From Sitta carolinensis (taxonomy: Eukaryota > Chordata > Aves > Passeriformes > Sittidae), in contig CM063288.1 in NCBI GenBank assembly GCA_032173965.1, positions 24,522,001-24,586,000 on the forward strand: a DNA stretch of 64,000 nucleotides, in the 5' to 3' direction. Below are positions 1 through 15,200 of the stretch, in pieces (the first letter of the stretch is position 1; the number at the start of each line of letters is the position of its first letter). The notes under the pieces were generated by a model, which searched no databases, was not told where the DNA came from, and saw only the letters and a list, made by a program, of their open reading frames with translations. Both the position numbers and the translations under genes were made by a program.

Positions 1-119
1 AAAATGAGTAGGATGATACATAACCACACAAGGAAGCCAACAGTTCAGATCTATTTGAAAAGGAGCAAAGCATTCATCCTTTCACACACATAGGCTAAGG
101 CACATCAAGCTTTACTCAC

Positions 120-246
120 CATTGGGCAACTGAAAAACTTGCATATAAAATTTATGACAGGTCCCCAACTGTGGTTTGGTCAACAGTTGATCCATTGACA
201 TCACTAAGTCTCCCTGGGTCATTCGACTTACCCGGTCTAACACTTG
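120..246 (-). CDS. PIKFYVE: PIKFYVE last exon in window (residues 780-821)
   Basis: Encodes QVLDRVSRMTQGDLVMSMDQ, LLTKPQLGTCHKFYMQVFQL and PN. Acceptor TTACAG, donor AATG|GTGAGT, so the gene continues beyond position 1. Confidence 0.96.
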
Positions 247-3200
247 CTGTAAAAATAGAAAGAACAGTAAGACTCTACAATGCAAAGATGACATTGGCAT
301 CCTTACCTTGCTCTTAACAAATCAAAAAAACACCAGTGTAATCTATGAAATCTCTCACTGAGGTGATAATTCTCAGTTAAACCCAGTCCCACAAACCCAC
401 AGCCACAATATACAAGAATCTTAGAAACACAGTTGGGTAAGTATTTCTGGTGAGATTGTATCCTGCCTAGAATTTCTCACTTGACTAGATCCAGATACCT
501 CCAGGAGGTGCAGTGCAGTCAGCATAATGCTGGCTCTGCCAGGAGCTCAGCCAACTCCCACAGCTACTCTGTTTGGCTGTCTGTACCCTGCCTCACAGGG
601 ACAGAGGCTCTCTGGCAATAGCTGAGGACCCACACGTGATTTGCTACAAATCAATATCAAAGCCAACAAGAACCAAACCAGGATATAAGGACCCATCAAA
701 CAAGGACACAGCACAGTAGCTGTTTAGAGCTGGGGAAAAAGTAACTCTCCAGATTTGCCTGTCTTACTTTCTTGGAAGAGAACATTTGATTAGAGAAGAA
801 AACAAGACAACTCTTGGCCTTCTCCAGGGTGTTTGCTACAAGGAGTCACTAGAAATCTACCACAAGGCCGAGTGTAACTGATCAGAAATGCTCACCGGTT
901 TGACATTGATGACCAGAGTGATACCATGCTCTAAGAGCATGTCCTGGGCAATTCTGGACACAGTCTTCTCAACAAGGACCAAATTGGGCTGGACATCAAC
1001 TATGCGCTGTACATAGTTCTTCAAGAACTCCCTTTCCTGCAGACAGGAACAAAGTATAGCAATGAACTACTGCAAACCCAGCTGGAAAATAAACCCAATT
1101 CAATGCTTAATATTATTTTTCACTTCATTTACATACTGTTCTTTCCTATAAAACAGGGAGAACAGCTATCCAGAAACCACCATCAGTAGTCCACTGTGAA
1201 CATTTTCCCACCCCCACAGCATAACACTAGTTTACCAGTAATATTTTATAAGTATTTCATAAAGAAAAGGTCTATATACTTCAGTGTTTTCATATTTCAG
1301 GCACATCCCTGCTCAGAGGGGCAGGGCACCTATTCCAAAGTGGCATTTTCTAGTTCATCACTCCGTTAGGTTGGTGGTTGTTCCATTTTCTCAAGCCTGA
1401 CAAAAATAACATGGGTGTGACCTAACCCTCAGCTACATTAACTTTTCAACTTTTATTTTTCACACACCTCAACCAGCTCTAATACTGTATAAGGAACATA
1501 CAGTTCAGAAAGTCTCAATAAAAACAAATGTTTTCTAAAATGCTGCATTGTGAGAATCAAAAGCTCATGTGTTCTCAGGACATGTAACTTGAGGACAAAT
1601 ACCCTCAGTGCAAGTCTACAAGTTTGTATTGTACTTACTGCAGCAGCTCTCTTAGCAAGTTAACTAGAAGAGGAATGTTCTTTCTTTTCTATGCAATCTC
1701 ACTCATTCAACTCCACTTTACACACTGAAAAAAACTGCACTGATCATGACTTTGTTGGGGTTATTTTAACCAAGAACAAAAGCATACTCTCACCTGAAGT
1801 ACTATAGGCTCTATGCAGGTAAACTTTGTTTCTTCTCGATAGAGGTACTCAATTGAGCATTTTAGCAGAAGAATTCTGGGATTTTTTAAGCAAGAGTTCA
1901 TCTAAAAAAACCACAAAAATACTTAAAACTAAAATACAAATACCTGGAGAGGAAGAAGTACACAAGAAAAAGAGACAGACTTCCCACAATTCCCTGCTAC
2001 CCCCACCTCCCTTTAAAGTGTCTCAGCTATCTCCCCCTGCAGATCCAAGCACACATTCTTCCTCCATCTGAAGATGTTACACCTAGTTGTTGGAATTTCA
2101 CAGATACTGTCCATAAGCAGGCACTGATTTCCAGTCACTGCTAAGAGCCCCAAAATCTTGATACACTGGATTCATACAGTTCACTTCTATCTTGCTCTCC
2201 TGCCTTAAAGACCCATTTTACTGTACTATTCTAAGTCAGAACCACAAATGCCTTTTTCTGGCTAAAAATTCTCCCTCAAAATCTCTGGGCTAGAAAACAA
2301 AACAGCTTGGAAAATAAATGCTTTAAAAGCCATTCTTGTCTGGGGCTCAAAGTAGAGAAAGCTCACAAACCTCCTAAGTGGTGAGAGAAGCTTCCTGACA
2401 CAGAAAGCAAGTCAGAGCACCCTTGTTCCCACAGCATGCATTACAGTAAGGTTAATCAAGCTGCATTACCTTTTTGTGTGCAACGTTCTTAGTACAAACA
2501 AATCCATTCACCACCATGGAGTCAAATTTCTTTCCACCAGGGATCTAACAAAGCAAAGAACATTATTAGAACTGTCATACACTCCCACATCTTGTAGTGC
2601 AGTAAAGCTAATACATAGAATACCTATTGTCGGTGATGTACAAACTTCAGCTACACCCTCGATTATCAGATGAAAGATCAGATACAGTCATGCTGGACAC
2701 ATAAGTCTTTCCTTTTAAAGCCTGGCAGACTTAGGACAACATGAAAACAAGTACTGAGTTCTAGGATTTCTACACCCCTCCAAACAAATTGTAAGGAAAG
2801 GGAGGAAAAATATAAAACTTTTAAAAAATATAAAACAAAGGAAAAATAAAAGATAAAATAAAGGAAGAAAATAAAAAAACCCTCTAAACCTCTACCTACC
2901 AACTGAACACATCAAACAGTTGACTGGTGTGCCTGCAATCCCAGGCATAATAAACAGCATGAAACAGGTTTCTGAGTAACGTATTTCAGAGGACATTCAT
3001 ATTATCAGCATGTGAAAATAGCAGACAGCTATGAAGAGCTTTTACCTCTGAACAACTGCTCTTTGAACTGGAGTTTCAGAAGAAGTAGGAACAAGTGGTG
3101 CTGCCTGAAGAGATGCCACAGATCTACCACCAGAATGATAAGGTCCTTCTCAAATCTCATATGGCTTTCATAAAAGAGTACTGCTGAGGTGAATTTGGCC

Positions 3201-6200
3201 AAAGAAAATAAAGCCCAAATCTTCAGTCCTCAGTCACACTAACTCCTTGGATGCTATTTTCACATCAGACTTTGAGAAGGAAGTTTGCATGCCAGAACTC
3301 CTGACTTCCAGTTCAACAGGGTCAACACTGGGCCATCTGGCAGAACTGGATACACCATTCTATAACAATTAAGCTTTCCTGTTGAAGAAAGTCATCATGC
3401 TTGGCATAAGAGGAGTTGAATCCTCCATAATGGATAGGTACAGGGCAACAGATTGCTGCACCATGTCCTGCAAGTTACTTATGCAGCATTTGGTACATCT
3501 CCAATTCAAGCACAAAACAAGCAAAAACCAAAAAATGAAGTCATTCCAGAGGTGTTACTCTTTGCTACCTTCTGCAGCCTAAAGCCTGAAAGAAGAGGTC
3601 AGCCCCAGCACATTAAAGCACTTTTCACAGCATGCCAAGTTCCCTCTGTGTAACTTTTTCTAGAACCCCACCTTATCCAAAGGCCAAGTTAGCCAATTAC
3701 AGTGCTGAATATGCTGGGGGCAGTGGAAAGGGAATTAATCTCTTCAAACAAGGAGTACTGCCAACAGCTGCACCCTTTTGTTTCCCTACATCCACTGCTT
3801 GAAACTTACTTTTTTGATGTGGACAAACTGGCGGATATCCATGTCATCATCTCTCTTCTTAACATCTGGCCGTACCGTTTGAACTACCTGGCAGACCACA
3901 GGTACAATAATATCCCTCCAGGACAGTGACAGGGACTCATTGTACAGAAGCTGCTGAAGCAATGCCATCATGTGGTTGTGATTAGCAGACCTGTAAAAAA
4001 AAAATAGATTTCTCATTCAGAAAATATAAAAATACAGTGCAGTGATTAGCTGAAGTCACATTTCAAAACTGTATTTCTTAACATTTACAAAGAAGAAGGA
4101 ACAGTTGCCTAGAATGTTCTACCGTCAGCTCTGGTCTTGCACTCAATATATGAACATCACAAGACAAAATATACTGCAAAAATGCTGCATTCTTAATGCA
4201 AATTAGTTCTTTGTATTGCCTACTGTAGCTCAAGTCCCACTGAAAGTTGGTGGAATAGAGAGGGGCTACAGAAATTGTTACTCAAGATATACAAATTCCT
4301 TTTTCTAATGTTTCTTACAGCAGCCTTTCCATGGCTTGTTTCTCCCCATTCTCTTCTCTCAGCAGATCCAGACTGCTGTGGTGCCAGCCTAGGGGTGTGA
4401 ATAAGAGTTCTTTGGACTTCTCCTCCACCCTCCTGTTGAATAACGACTCTGCAAGAGACAAACAAACCTTGTTAATGTAAGGTGACAGTTGACTGCTTGT
4501 GTCTCTCTGAAAGGCTGCTTTGAAAAGGAAAGAATTTACTAAGACATAAGTCTAGGCCTCCTGAAACACTGAGTTTAAGGTAGATGTCATGGTCCTCAGT
4601 TTGAGGGGGACTGACACTTTCAATCACTATATTGTGTAGTAACTCTCTAGAACTGTTCTCTGTTTTGAAGTACCAAAATTAGAGGTTGTTTCAGCACAGT
4701 CTGTGCTTTGAAAGCGTTACTAGGTTATTTCCTGCATGGTTATTATAATATTATAGAGACAAATTATAAACTTCCACATTGACATAATGGCTGACTATAT
4801 TACAAGTAATTTATACTAGTAGTGTAAAAATGTTCATCAAGCAAGTATGTAAGCCATCAGAGTTCAAGCTTAAAACAAAGTGTTAAGCAAAATCTTTATA
4901 CAATAGTAATCCAAGGAGGACTACTGAAGAAAAAGACTCTTAAAAAAACCAAACTGACTTCTTCCAGATGCTAGACACACAAAATTAGCTGTACAGAAGA
5001 TTATAGAAGCTACATTGATTTCCCCCTTCCTTCTGCAAAAGCTCCATTAAAAACTAAACATGAGCTTAATCCGAGACTTTATTTTTCAGGCTAGACAGAC
5101 ATTGGGGCTTCTCCCTTGTTTCCTCCTCCTATGAGTGCACCAAAATCAACAGCATTAACTGAGAAGGAAAAAAGCCCACAAGTGCATCTGGCCATGATAC
5201 TGGAAAGCACGTGGGTTTAAAAACTCACAAGTGCATGTAAAGGCCTTTCATCTCAGAAGTAGTGATGATGGACGCAAAAACAAGAAATCCAGAAAGATTT
5301 AAGAGAAGGAGCTTTAAGCTACTCTGTAGAAGCAGTGCAATTAATTGTATCACATCTTCATTTGCTTGCACAGGAAGTTTAAAATCAGTTACACAAATTT
5401 GTTAGTAAAGAAACTGTGAACAGACTTGCCGCTCACACTTGTTTTTCAAAAAAAGCAAAAGCTTTTCTTTGAGTCTTTTTGAATGCAGAAATCTGAGAAG
5501 TGAAAGAAAGTTAAGCCTGAAAGTGCATTTTAAAACGTCAAAGTATGGTTTATACATCAGTTTTGCCACAACTAATTTCAGATTTACTGTCAAGTAAATA
5601 TTTTGAAAGGGTCAGTGCTCTATTAAAGTAGAATTAAGGAATTTCCATCGTTATATTAAAAACACACACAACTGCAGTATTTGAAGTTTTTCCTTACCTT
5701 TAATAAAAGCGTCACTTATAGAGAACATCTGCTGCCCTCCGTTTTCAGGATTCAAGTATTCTGAAAGAAGAGAGAAGAGCGATATAGGTGGAGAAAAAAA
5801 AAAAAAAAAAAGACAGGTTACACTGGTGTGCCTATATAATTACAAAGTACACGCCCACACCAGAAGCAGCAGCATTACTCATCTAAGTGTTTAGTCACCA
5901 ATTTAGCAACAGCTTGGTGAGTGGTTAAGACAAGAATATCCTCTCATTCTTGTTCTATCAAAAAAATTTATGATGACAAGAAAACAGTGCCTATTAATGT
6001 GTAGAAACAAAACATACAAAGTAGACATGGGCAAAGACTGAACTAAGAGTGCACTTTTCCAAGTGACATAGACCTGGACACAAATGTGTTAAGATGTGAT
6101 CAGACTCCATGGGAACAGCCTCCTCACTCAGGTCTAAAAATGCAGCTTCAGAAACCATTTTGGTCACCCACACCATTGAACCATCTCAGACTGAGGGAGA

Positions 6201-9200
6201 GACCAGCCCTAAGGTTTATCTTATACAGTGCAAGAGAAAAAAGACAGCCTGCCTTCCAAGAGCTGAAAGTCTCAAGTCTAGAACAGTTCAAAGTGTTTTG
6301 AGGAATCCATGCTGATAGAGATGGACTCCCAGAAACAGATCACTTTACATGTGGGAAATATAGTTAGAGCCTGGTGATAATAACGCCAAGCTTGTGATTC
6401 AATCCCTGTATGGACCATCCACTTAAAGAGCTGGATTTGATGGGTCCCTTCCAACTCAGAACATTCTGTGATATCTGTAAAAATCAGATGAAGGTCTGAA
6501 AGCTCATTTAGCTTGCTAGATCTTGATCTTTCAAGCTGACTGGGTACAAAAAGCTTGTTTTCTCCAGAAGCCATTAGCTTTTACTTGGCTCCTTACTTAT
6601 ACAAAAAGGGATTCTACAATGAGAAAACAAGAGCAGTAGCCCAACTGCTGATACAGAACAACCACCTGAAGCCCAAAGCAAATCCTTTATCATCTTTCCT
6701 GACAATGCTCCAGACCCATCACAAATGGAACACAAAGCCGGGCTTCTTTCAGACACCAACAGAAAGCAACAGAAAGCTGACAGGACATAAACAATCACAA
6801 GGCTCTGAGCAGCAGCATTCAGGAGACCCCTTTCTTGCCATTTTAAATATCTGAGCTTGTCTGCAAATAGAGGATAAGTATAGAGGATAAGTATACCGAA
6901 GGGAAGTTACAAGTCTCCTTTGTAGATTCCTAGTTATTTGAGATTCCTTTCATCTCTTGCTTAGTTTAAGAGTTCAGCATTACAATAAACTACTGCTTGA
7001 GAAAATTTATTCACTCACTCACTATCTAAGAAAGTCATGTCATGCTCTACCTCCATCCCTCTCCATCTTGAAACAGCCTCAGGGCATCAGGTCTTACTGT
7101 AAACACACTTAAATTAGGTATAGCACAGACCCTGATGGGCACAGCCAAAGTACAAATTATCCCCAGCTGAAACCTAACCCTAGTTATGCTCTGGATGAAG
7201 ACCAGCACCTCCAAGCCACTTCTAGATTTGTAATGATCTAGGTTATTTCATCTAGATGATCTTTAAGAACCCTTACAACCCAAGCCACTCTATTATTCTT
7301 TTCAATACAACTTCAGCTCCCATAATTTCAGTTCTGATTGGCTCCCAGGGGAAGTTCCTGACAAGGTAAGAGACCATACTTATTCTTAGCCCATACAGAT
7401 AACACACTCACAAGTGTGAGTCTGAGGTGGTTTGGAGTGGCTACCATACACATTTCTTACCTTACATTGTCCCTACATGCATCATGCTCCACAAAATGAG
7501 GAAGGGGGATGGGGAAATGTTCCTGTAGCTTTTTTCACAACCTGAAAACTCAGGCATCTTCTCAAAAGAAGAACCAAAAGCGCTCCTGACAACAGCACAC
7601 TAAGCCTTGGCAAGCAATACTAAAAAGGAACTGCATATGGTTACTCAAATCATCTTCTCTTTTCCCCTTCTCACTACTAGAAGGCATCAAAAACTACCCA
7701 AAATACCTGGTACCATGATCAAGGATATCTGTCTGGAAAGATGTTTATAAAATAGAATTTTGTATATTTTTAACTGTATCTCTTCAAAAACAACAACTAA
7801 ACCCCACATATAAAATTTATCATGTAAACTCTTCCCCCAATTTAAATGCAGAAAATAATCTTTGTTTCCCCTTCTGATACATACTATGTCTTTAGGCAGA
7901 TGATACTATAAATGAGTCACTATTCTCAGCTAACTCGGAGTTACCCAAATTTCATGGAAACACACCAGACATTAGTCAGCCTATAACACCACAAGAAGTT
8001 CTGCCATTAGAGTATATACAAACCACTCTGTGCTAAAACACAGCTGGTGGATACATCACCAGCCCTTGCTTCAAAGCAGCTGACCTCTGTGACTCTAGGA
8101 AATTGCATATCCTTTAATCATTCAAGAAACCCACGAACTGCTTAGATCAAAGCTGACCTGAACTTCTAGCACTTGATGTTTTCTACTGTCAGTCCTCCCC
8201 ACAATGAAATTACTGGAATTTACACAGTCCCAAGGAAACTAAATTACAAGCTTCAAAAAGAAGGTGGGATCTTCAGTTTCACTTCATTATTTCAAAGGAA
8301 GTCAAGTCACTGTCACCCAGTCTTAAGGACAAGAGACAACTCCAACACAATAAAGCTAAATAAGTGTGTCCATAACAGTCACAGGGAAGTTACTGATGCT
8401 GTCAGTGACAAACACCTCATGTCACTGATTAACTACAGAACTCTGTTCTTAAAATAAGCACCCATTTTACATAAATACTTAACTATCCAGCTTTGGCATT
8501 GTGATATTCTAGCATCTTAGATGTCATCTTTTCTTTACTATAGCCAGGATGATCAGAAAAACAAAGTGAAAATCTTAATATTAACGTCATTATATGAAAC
8601 CTCTGACTTTAATATTTACAGAATGAAGTTTTAGAAGTAATGCATTTCACTACCCTAAGCACTGCAGCATTCACTGTACGGTTTTGTCCCGCCTTGCTAC
8701 GCACAAAGCTTCAGCCTGTCTATTGCCAAGAAGTGTTTCCTGCTATTCAAGGTATTGTCACTCATTTTAACTTGTTGCTCCCTGGTTAACTCTTTTCTCT
8801 AGAGATTCTCATGCCAGGAATTACAAACACAAGCAAAATAAAAAAGGTACACTAACTTCTCTGTATTTGCAGAATTAGATTTTTCCAAAAGCTGCAGGAT
8901 ACCTACGTATCCACAGTGCATTTCCATGACACAATTCCACCCTATCCCAGTTCTGAGCCTATTACTGGTACTATTGCCTCAAGAGAAATCCATTCTCTTG
9001 GAAGAAATAGTTAGTTTTCTGCTACCAATTAAACTCCTACAGAATAACCTGGTTAAGAGAACACATGTTTCAGGAACATATATCAAACACCAGAAGAGAT
9101 TCACCAAAGGTATCAAGAGTGCTGCCAGCATACATACTTCAAAGGCAGAAGTCTTTCTCCTTTCAGTCGCCTCACCACTTGCCTTCTCCGCTGATCTTCT

Positions 9201-12200
9201 CTGAGCTCTCCACCATGAAAAACTTTCTTACAAGAGCTTTCTCACAAGAACTCACAAGAGTTCTGGCTCTGAGCAGCCTTGATTTGGTCAACAGTTTCCA
9301 AGGGAGAGAGGCTCTCTTACATTTCCCCTTCATAATGGACTTTTCCTTGTATAAGGTGGTAAAGAGTGAAATATGTCTGCAATCAGACAAACATCCTGCA
9401 AGTCCTTTAACACTTGGTAGAGCCAAAGTGACTACTGCCTGCTTTACTGCCATCACACACTGGGAAAGATAAACCTGCTACAGCTGTAAACTCATTGGAT
9501 TCTGCAGCACACATGGGCCTGTTTCAAGCTCATTTAATCCAGCACCCCTCCTTCCTAAAAGGAATTCATTGGTAAAACTTCACCTTCTCAGCTTTCCTTC
9601 CCTGTAGATGCATTAGCTTTTCATTTGATTAGGGCATCAGCTGGAAACAAATTGAAAGAAACCAATAATGTGCTGGTGTCAGTAGAGCTGACAACCCATT
9701 CCCAATTTTGGATCATCTGACATCAACTCAAACTTTTGAAACTGTCCTGCTTGTCTCTTTGCGGGAAAATAAGCAATTAGATTTCCTTCCTTCTAGGTGT
9801 ATTTTTAGCAAATAACAAAAGGTGACTACAGGAGGCATCAATAAATGTCCCCTCTAATTTGTCTCATTCTGCCCCACATGTCTAGCACACTTGGAAAGTC
9901 AGCTGTGACCACTTCTCCTCCCTCACTGTCTTCAGAGACCATTTCAGTTTCAGAATATGCAATCTGTATGCAAGCTTAAGGCCACTCTTCCATTCTGATT
10001 CATAGCAACACGAGCGATCTGCTAGACTTTATAGAAGAATGAACTAATTAGGAGTACAAATTATTTAACATTGGATCATCTTTTAAAGTCAAAAATACTG
10101 AAAGGGTGGGATGAAACAATAATTAAGAAACTACTTAGAAGCTGCCAAAGATACAAGTCTACAAAGCTGATGCAACCTTATGAAAGGAAACAGAGCAAAG
10201 ACAACAACTACTACCCAACATGTAAAGCAGCTAAAATACACTAGACCCAAGCCAGTGGCAAGACCCAGTTTCAGACAGCCCTTGAATCATTTAGAGAATG
10301 CAGTTGTCAACAGGCAGGCACATTATTTCTTCCACAAGGATGTCGCTTATAGAGTCTTTCAATTTAGTACTTCTTTAGGGGAAAAGCTTTTCAAAAGCAG
10401 TCTTCAACACCAAGTATTTGATTTCTTCCTACTTAAGTGGATGACCTCTTTTGAAGAAATGCTATGTATATGGATTAAGTTAGGACTTATTGTTTATCAG
10501 TAAGATTCTTCTGTAAAATGTAAATTTATTAAGGTACAATTTTAAGTCAGCACAGAACTCTTCAAGTTAATCTTGTTCTTTTGTTCGCTGGGGGTTTATT
10601 TCTTGCTTGCTTTTTTAAGTTCCATCTCCAACTGTAGAGTCACTTATCAAACTGGTTTATGTGTGGACTATTTTGCCACCCCAGTAAGTCAGAACACATA
10701 TGTGGATCTATTATGCATGGGCAAGAGACTGCTTCAATGGCAAAGAGAAAGTCACAGGAGAAGTTACACACTCTGCAGAGAAGGCATTTCAACAGGTCTC
10801 TTGAGCCTCCTCAGAGGTGAGCACATTGAAACCGCAAGCAAGGGCCAGTTAAATATGATATTTTCCCCTCTGTAAGACAGCTGTGTAAGCAGTCCAATTA
10901 AGTCAGTAATATTAGGGCCAGCTCTCCATCATGTGCAACTCCAGCTGGTGACTACCTCGTACCTTTTTGGTCGGCAGGGTGAGGGGGCACATGTGGGTAC
11001 TTGGAGTGCTTCTTGATATGGAAGTTCACGTTGTCCAGCTCCACGTTCAGGCTGATGGAGGCGGCCGAATCACTGTCCATTGCGGACTGGAAGCTGCTGA
11101 CTGAAGTGCGCTTGCTAGGGCTGGCGGAGTCTTTTAGTGTTGGGTGAGGGGGAAGATACAGGGAGGAGAAGGGTTCAAATGGGTATTATGAGGGTACCAG
11201 AGAGGAGAAAAATTGTCTTTAATACATAAAGACCAGTGTGAAATAATACAGGAATACAGTATTTTTATAGTTCTATTCTTGTCTTCATGTGGGCATGCTG
11301 ACATACTGGACATTCTTTGGTGCACTACTATAGGGCCCAAATCAAGCAGAAGTCTGCCTGAGAAACATAAGGCAGCAATTTACATGCTTCTTCTGCATCA
11401 GAAGTATGAAGCTTTACCAGTTCCAATAAATTCAAAATACTGTATCCATTGTGAGAAAGTGGAAGACTAGACAGGCTACAGCTTTCTTAGATCCTTACGG
11501 CCCCAAGCACACACACACAGAAACACACACAAATAAAGCAAGACATGGTTAAACTACTAACTCCTGAAGGACTGGAGACAACAGGGGAAAAGGCAGAGTG
11601 AGAACATGACTCAGGTGAAACTTACTGGCTGAGTTGTCTTCCCCTTCATCAGCTATCTGCTCTGTGTCACTGTCATCAAACTTGATGTCTTTGAACCAGG
11701 ATGGCTCAGAGTGGCCCTCTACAGAGTTCACAGAGTCACTGTCTGGAGATGGAGTTTCAGAGAACTCAGTGCTCTAGAAGACAAGGAAGAGAAAAAAGTT
11801 ATTTAAGTGCAGCTCTTACGAAATGTAAAGCAGGCTACCACAAATGCAGGTCAGGCATTTTAAAAATCAGAGGATACTCTCAGCAGCCTGAGCCAAGTTA
11901 GTAACAGAGTTACCCCCTTTGGTAGGAAGCAGAAAATCTCTGGGACAAGAAGCAAGCACTTCTTCACAATTCCCAGACACTTAGCCTCTGCCTACACTCT
12001 GCTTCTAAACAAATTGTGACTGAGTGGCACTAAAGGACAAGTTTATTATACTGCACATTTTCTGTCATCACATCCAGTTAAACAGTTTTGAAAGCTTTGA
12101 AAGCCATAGTGGGTGACAGCCTTATCCTTTGACCAGATACCAACACACGCAGCTTTTGGTGGAGTAATTCTTTAAATGACCAATGTAGCCCCAAGAGTGT

Positions 12201-15200
12201 CAATCCAAGATGAGCTCTAGCTGGGCCTACTGTGTCAAAGCAAAGACTGGCCAGATTGCCAGAGAACCTGGAGACGACCTGAGTAATTTCCATCAGCCTT
12301 CCTGACGCCTCCAGGCACCTCAAAACAAAGTTATCATTATGCCATCAGCTGCAGTGAGTGCAGCAAGCAACTGAGTCAACAACACCATTTCTCCAGACTC
12401 TTGTCCTGAAGAATTGAGATCGGACAGTTCACCTTTCAGCTGATGAGAACAAGAATTGACTTTAAATATAAAAGTACCTTACAAATAGGGACACATAAGG
12501 ACTTGCCTTAAGTTAAGTTAAGTTACCCTTAAGTTAAGGGTAAGCTTTTACCGGGACACTGAGACAGCTGACTAGATGAGATATCAGATGAACCCCAGAG
12601 AAATCTCAAGGGAAGCCATATGACTGTGTCCATATGATTGAAATGCATGAGGAAGACAAATGCTATCAGCTGCAAGCTTTCCATCTCAAGCCCATGAGAC
12701 AGCTAAGCCATTCTTCACTGTAAGAAGCTGAAGAACATGAAAGGCGCTTAACTGAATACTTCCAGTTAAAGAGAGGCTACAGATATCTTGTTCAAGCTAA
12801 AAAACCCAATACAGTCTCTCGGGCCAGTGCCTGCTCTCAGCAAATCTGATTCCAGTGAAGTACGGTAGGACAGAATCTCTGATCATTAGTTCCTGTCTCC
12901 CCTCAGGTAACATTACTAGTCCTGTTTGGAGGCATGAAAAAGACCCCATCACAAACTTGGATCATGTGGCTAAGGTACTGAATTCCTTATTATTGCATCA
13001 CTGGAGATTAGAAGGTTACCAATACAATGTCTAAAATAACTTGGAATTTTTTAAAGGAATTTTGAAACAGAGGATCACCATTGTGTCTCCATCACCAGTA
13101 AGTACACACAGATTCTAAATTCTGCACATGACAACACAGCTACCACAAGCACAGACTGTGCCATCTTGAGGCCTCTTGTTGTCCACTACAAGAGGCCTGG
13201 CTCTGAAGACCTTTCCTTCACTTTAGGCAGCACCACATGCAACAACTCACTCTCCAGAGAGGACAGCCCCAAAGCTTTCTGGGCACATGAAACTTCTCCA
13301 GGCTTCAACCCACTAAGGAAAAAGGCCTGACCCCCTGTTTTCAGTACAGGAGACCTGACTTAGAAGACACACTACAGCTGTTGAGAACAGGATTAGAAAA
13401 GATTCTAGGCAACAGCCAAATCCAAGAACTGTATCTTTCAGATTTCCCACTCCTTTTACCTGCAAGGGTCTGTAGAGAGCATATTCATCCCTGAAGAGCT
13501 GATCATGATGACTGACACATTCCAGCCAACGCCCATCAACCAGTGCCTGTCCTATTGCAATGGCCTGGACTCTGGGAGTATAAGAATAGAGATGGTTTTC
13601 TATGTTTTGCTCTAAACACATATGGTTTATGATACAAGCACACTACAAAAGGGAAGAGTCATTTGCTATGCACTCTTTGACATGTCAGTATTCCATTTCC
13701 ATATTTACACAGATACTATTTACAATACTGTGGTGAGGCAGCACAGTGAACTAAATCATGCACGGAGCTAAATAAAGAGACTACCAGTACTCTGAACTCA
13801 GCTTAGGTGTCCAACAGACAGGTTGTTTGTGCTCCTCCAATACTGTTAACTTGAGTTATGTATACTGATCATCTCTGAGGGAGGACTGTTGCTCTACACT
13901 TAAGAACCATCTCAGTTTTATCAAATTTTCACATAATTAAATACACAAGATTGTTTATATTCACCTACATAGTTAAGGATCTGCCAGCACCACTGAAAAT
14001 TTAGCTACCAAACACTATTAGTGATCTCTGATCTCAGAGGCAAACTTGCTCTTTAGAGTACCAGTGAACACTTCTAGACAATTTTTGTAATACACACACT
14101 CTTCTCCACATGATTGATACTTGTCCTCTAAGCTACCTCCCACATGGCTTCCAAACCAGACAGCCTCCTATGCCCTGTTGTTTTGAGGCACATGGAGTCA
14201 GAATGTGACCTGCTCCAGTAGGCAGTAAAGGGGAAATTTGAATTTTCTCTCTCATCTCCCTGCAAAAGGGTCCTATCTCTGCAGCCTAAGGTATCCTGTA
14301 TCAGCTCAAACTCACAACCTCCTCTCATACAGACAGAGGACACCTGTTGTCCTAAAGCATCAGGGTTACCTCGTGGTTATGTGCCCATTTCTCATGAGCC
14401 AGTTGACCAGCTCTTTTCCCACAATGCAGTTGGGATGTGTCCGCAGCCAGTAGCGATGGTCTTGAAATTCCATACCACTGTTATGATGGCAGATTTTCTT
14501 CCACAGATCTTTCAGCTGGACTGAGTCCTGGACAGGGAGATGAGCAAGTTAATTACCAGTCTAATCTGAGCACTGGTTCCAAGGGCATCAATCCAGGCCT
14601 TCAGATCAGTTTCTAGATCAAAACCCCCCCATAAACAGGCACACAATCTAAGCCACATATGCAAACATGCAAACAGAAATAGCAAACAGATATAAAATCA
14701 GCTCCATACTTCCTTTCATTTATATCCAGTTGATAACAGTAAAAAAAACCAAAGTGGGTACCATTAGAGATAAGGGGGTTTTGATGAGGCAACATTTTGT
14801 ACTCCCTGCAAAATACTTATGTCCTCACCACTGCCCTCTTGCACCCTATTCTTAAACTCCAGAGGTGTAAGCAAACATAGAGGACATGATCTTTAGCAAG
14901 AAGGTTTTTCTACATTATCTGTGCTCAACCCAGGCATTGTGAACATAGTCCAATATCAAGACCAAAAATAAAGCAAGTAATTAACACAGCAATGTCCCCT
15001 GCGATGATACTATCTCTTATTGAGGATCCAGTTTTGTATTGTCCACTATGAAGCTTTTTCAGGCACTGTTAGCTTTGGCCATTAAGAAAAAAAAGGTGTG
15101 TAATCCTCCCAACTCAATTAACCATTTTTGATTTGGTGAATCTCTTCCCCTCACCACTTGGAACACTTCAGTCTATACCTAAAACTTAGTTTGGACCCTG

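Noticed and set aside
6362..6417. Possible tRNA-Ile gene
   Set aside because: The acceptor and D arms are incomplete and the sequence runs into a CR1 tail; it is a SINE head.
9065..9472. 135-codon plus-strand ORF in a PIKFYVE intron
   Set aside because: No recognisable domain, antisense to the host gene, and ordinary intronic composition.
12520..12545. Interstitial telomere-like sequence (TTAAGGG)
   Set aside because: The units are TTAAG, not TTAGGG, and do not form a telomeric array.
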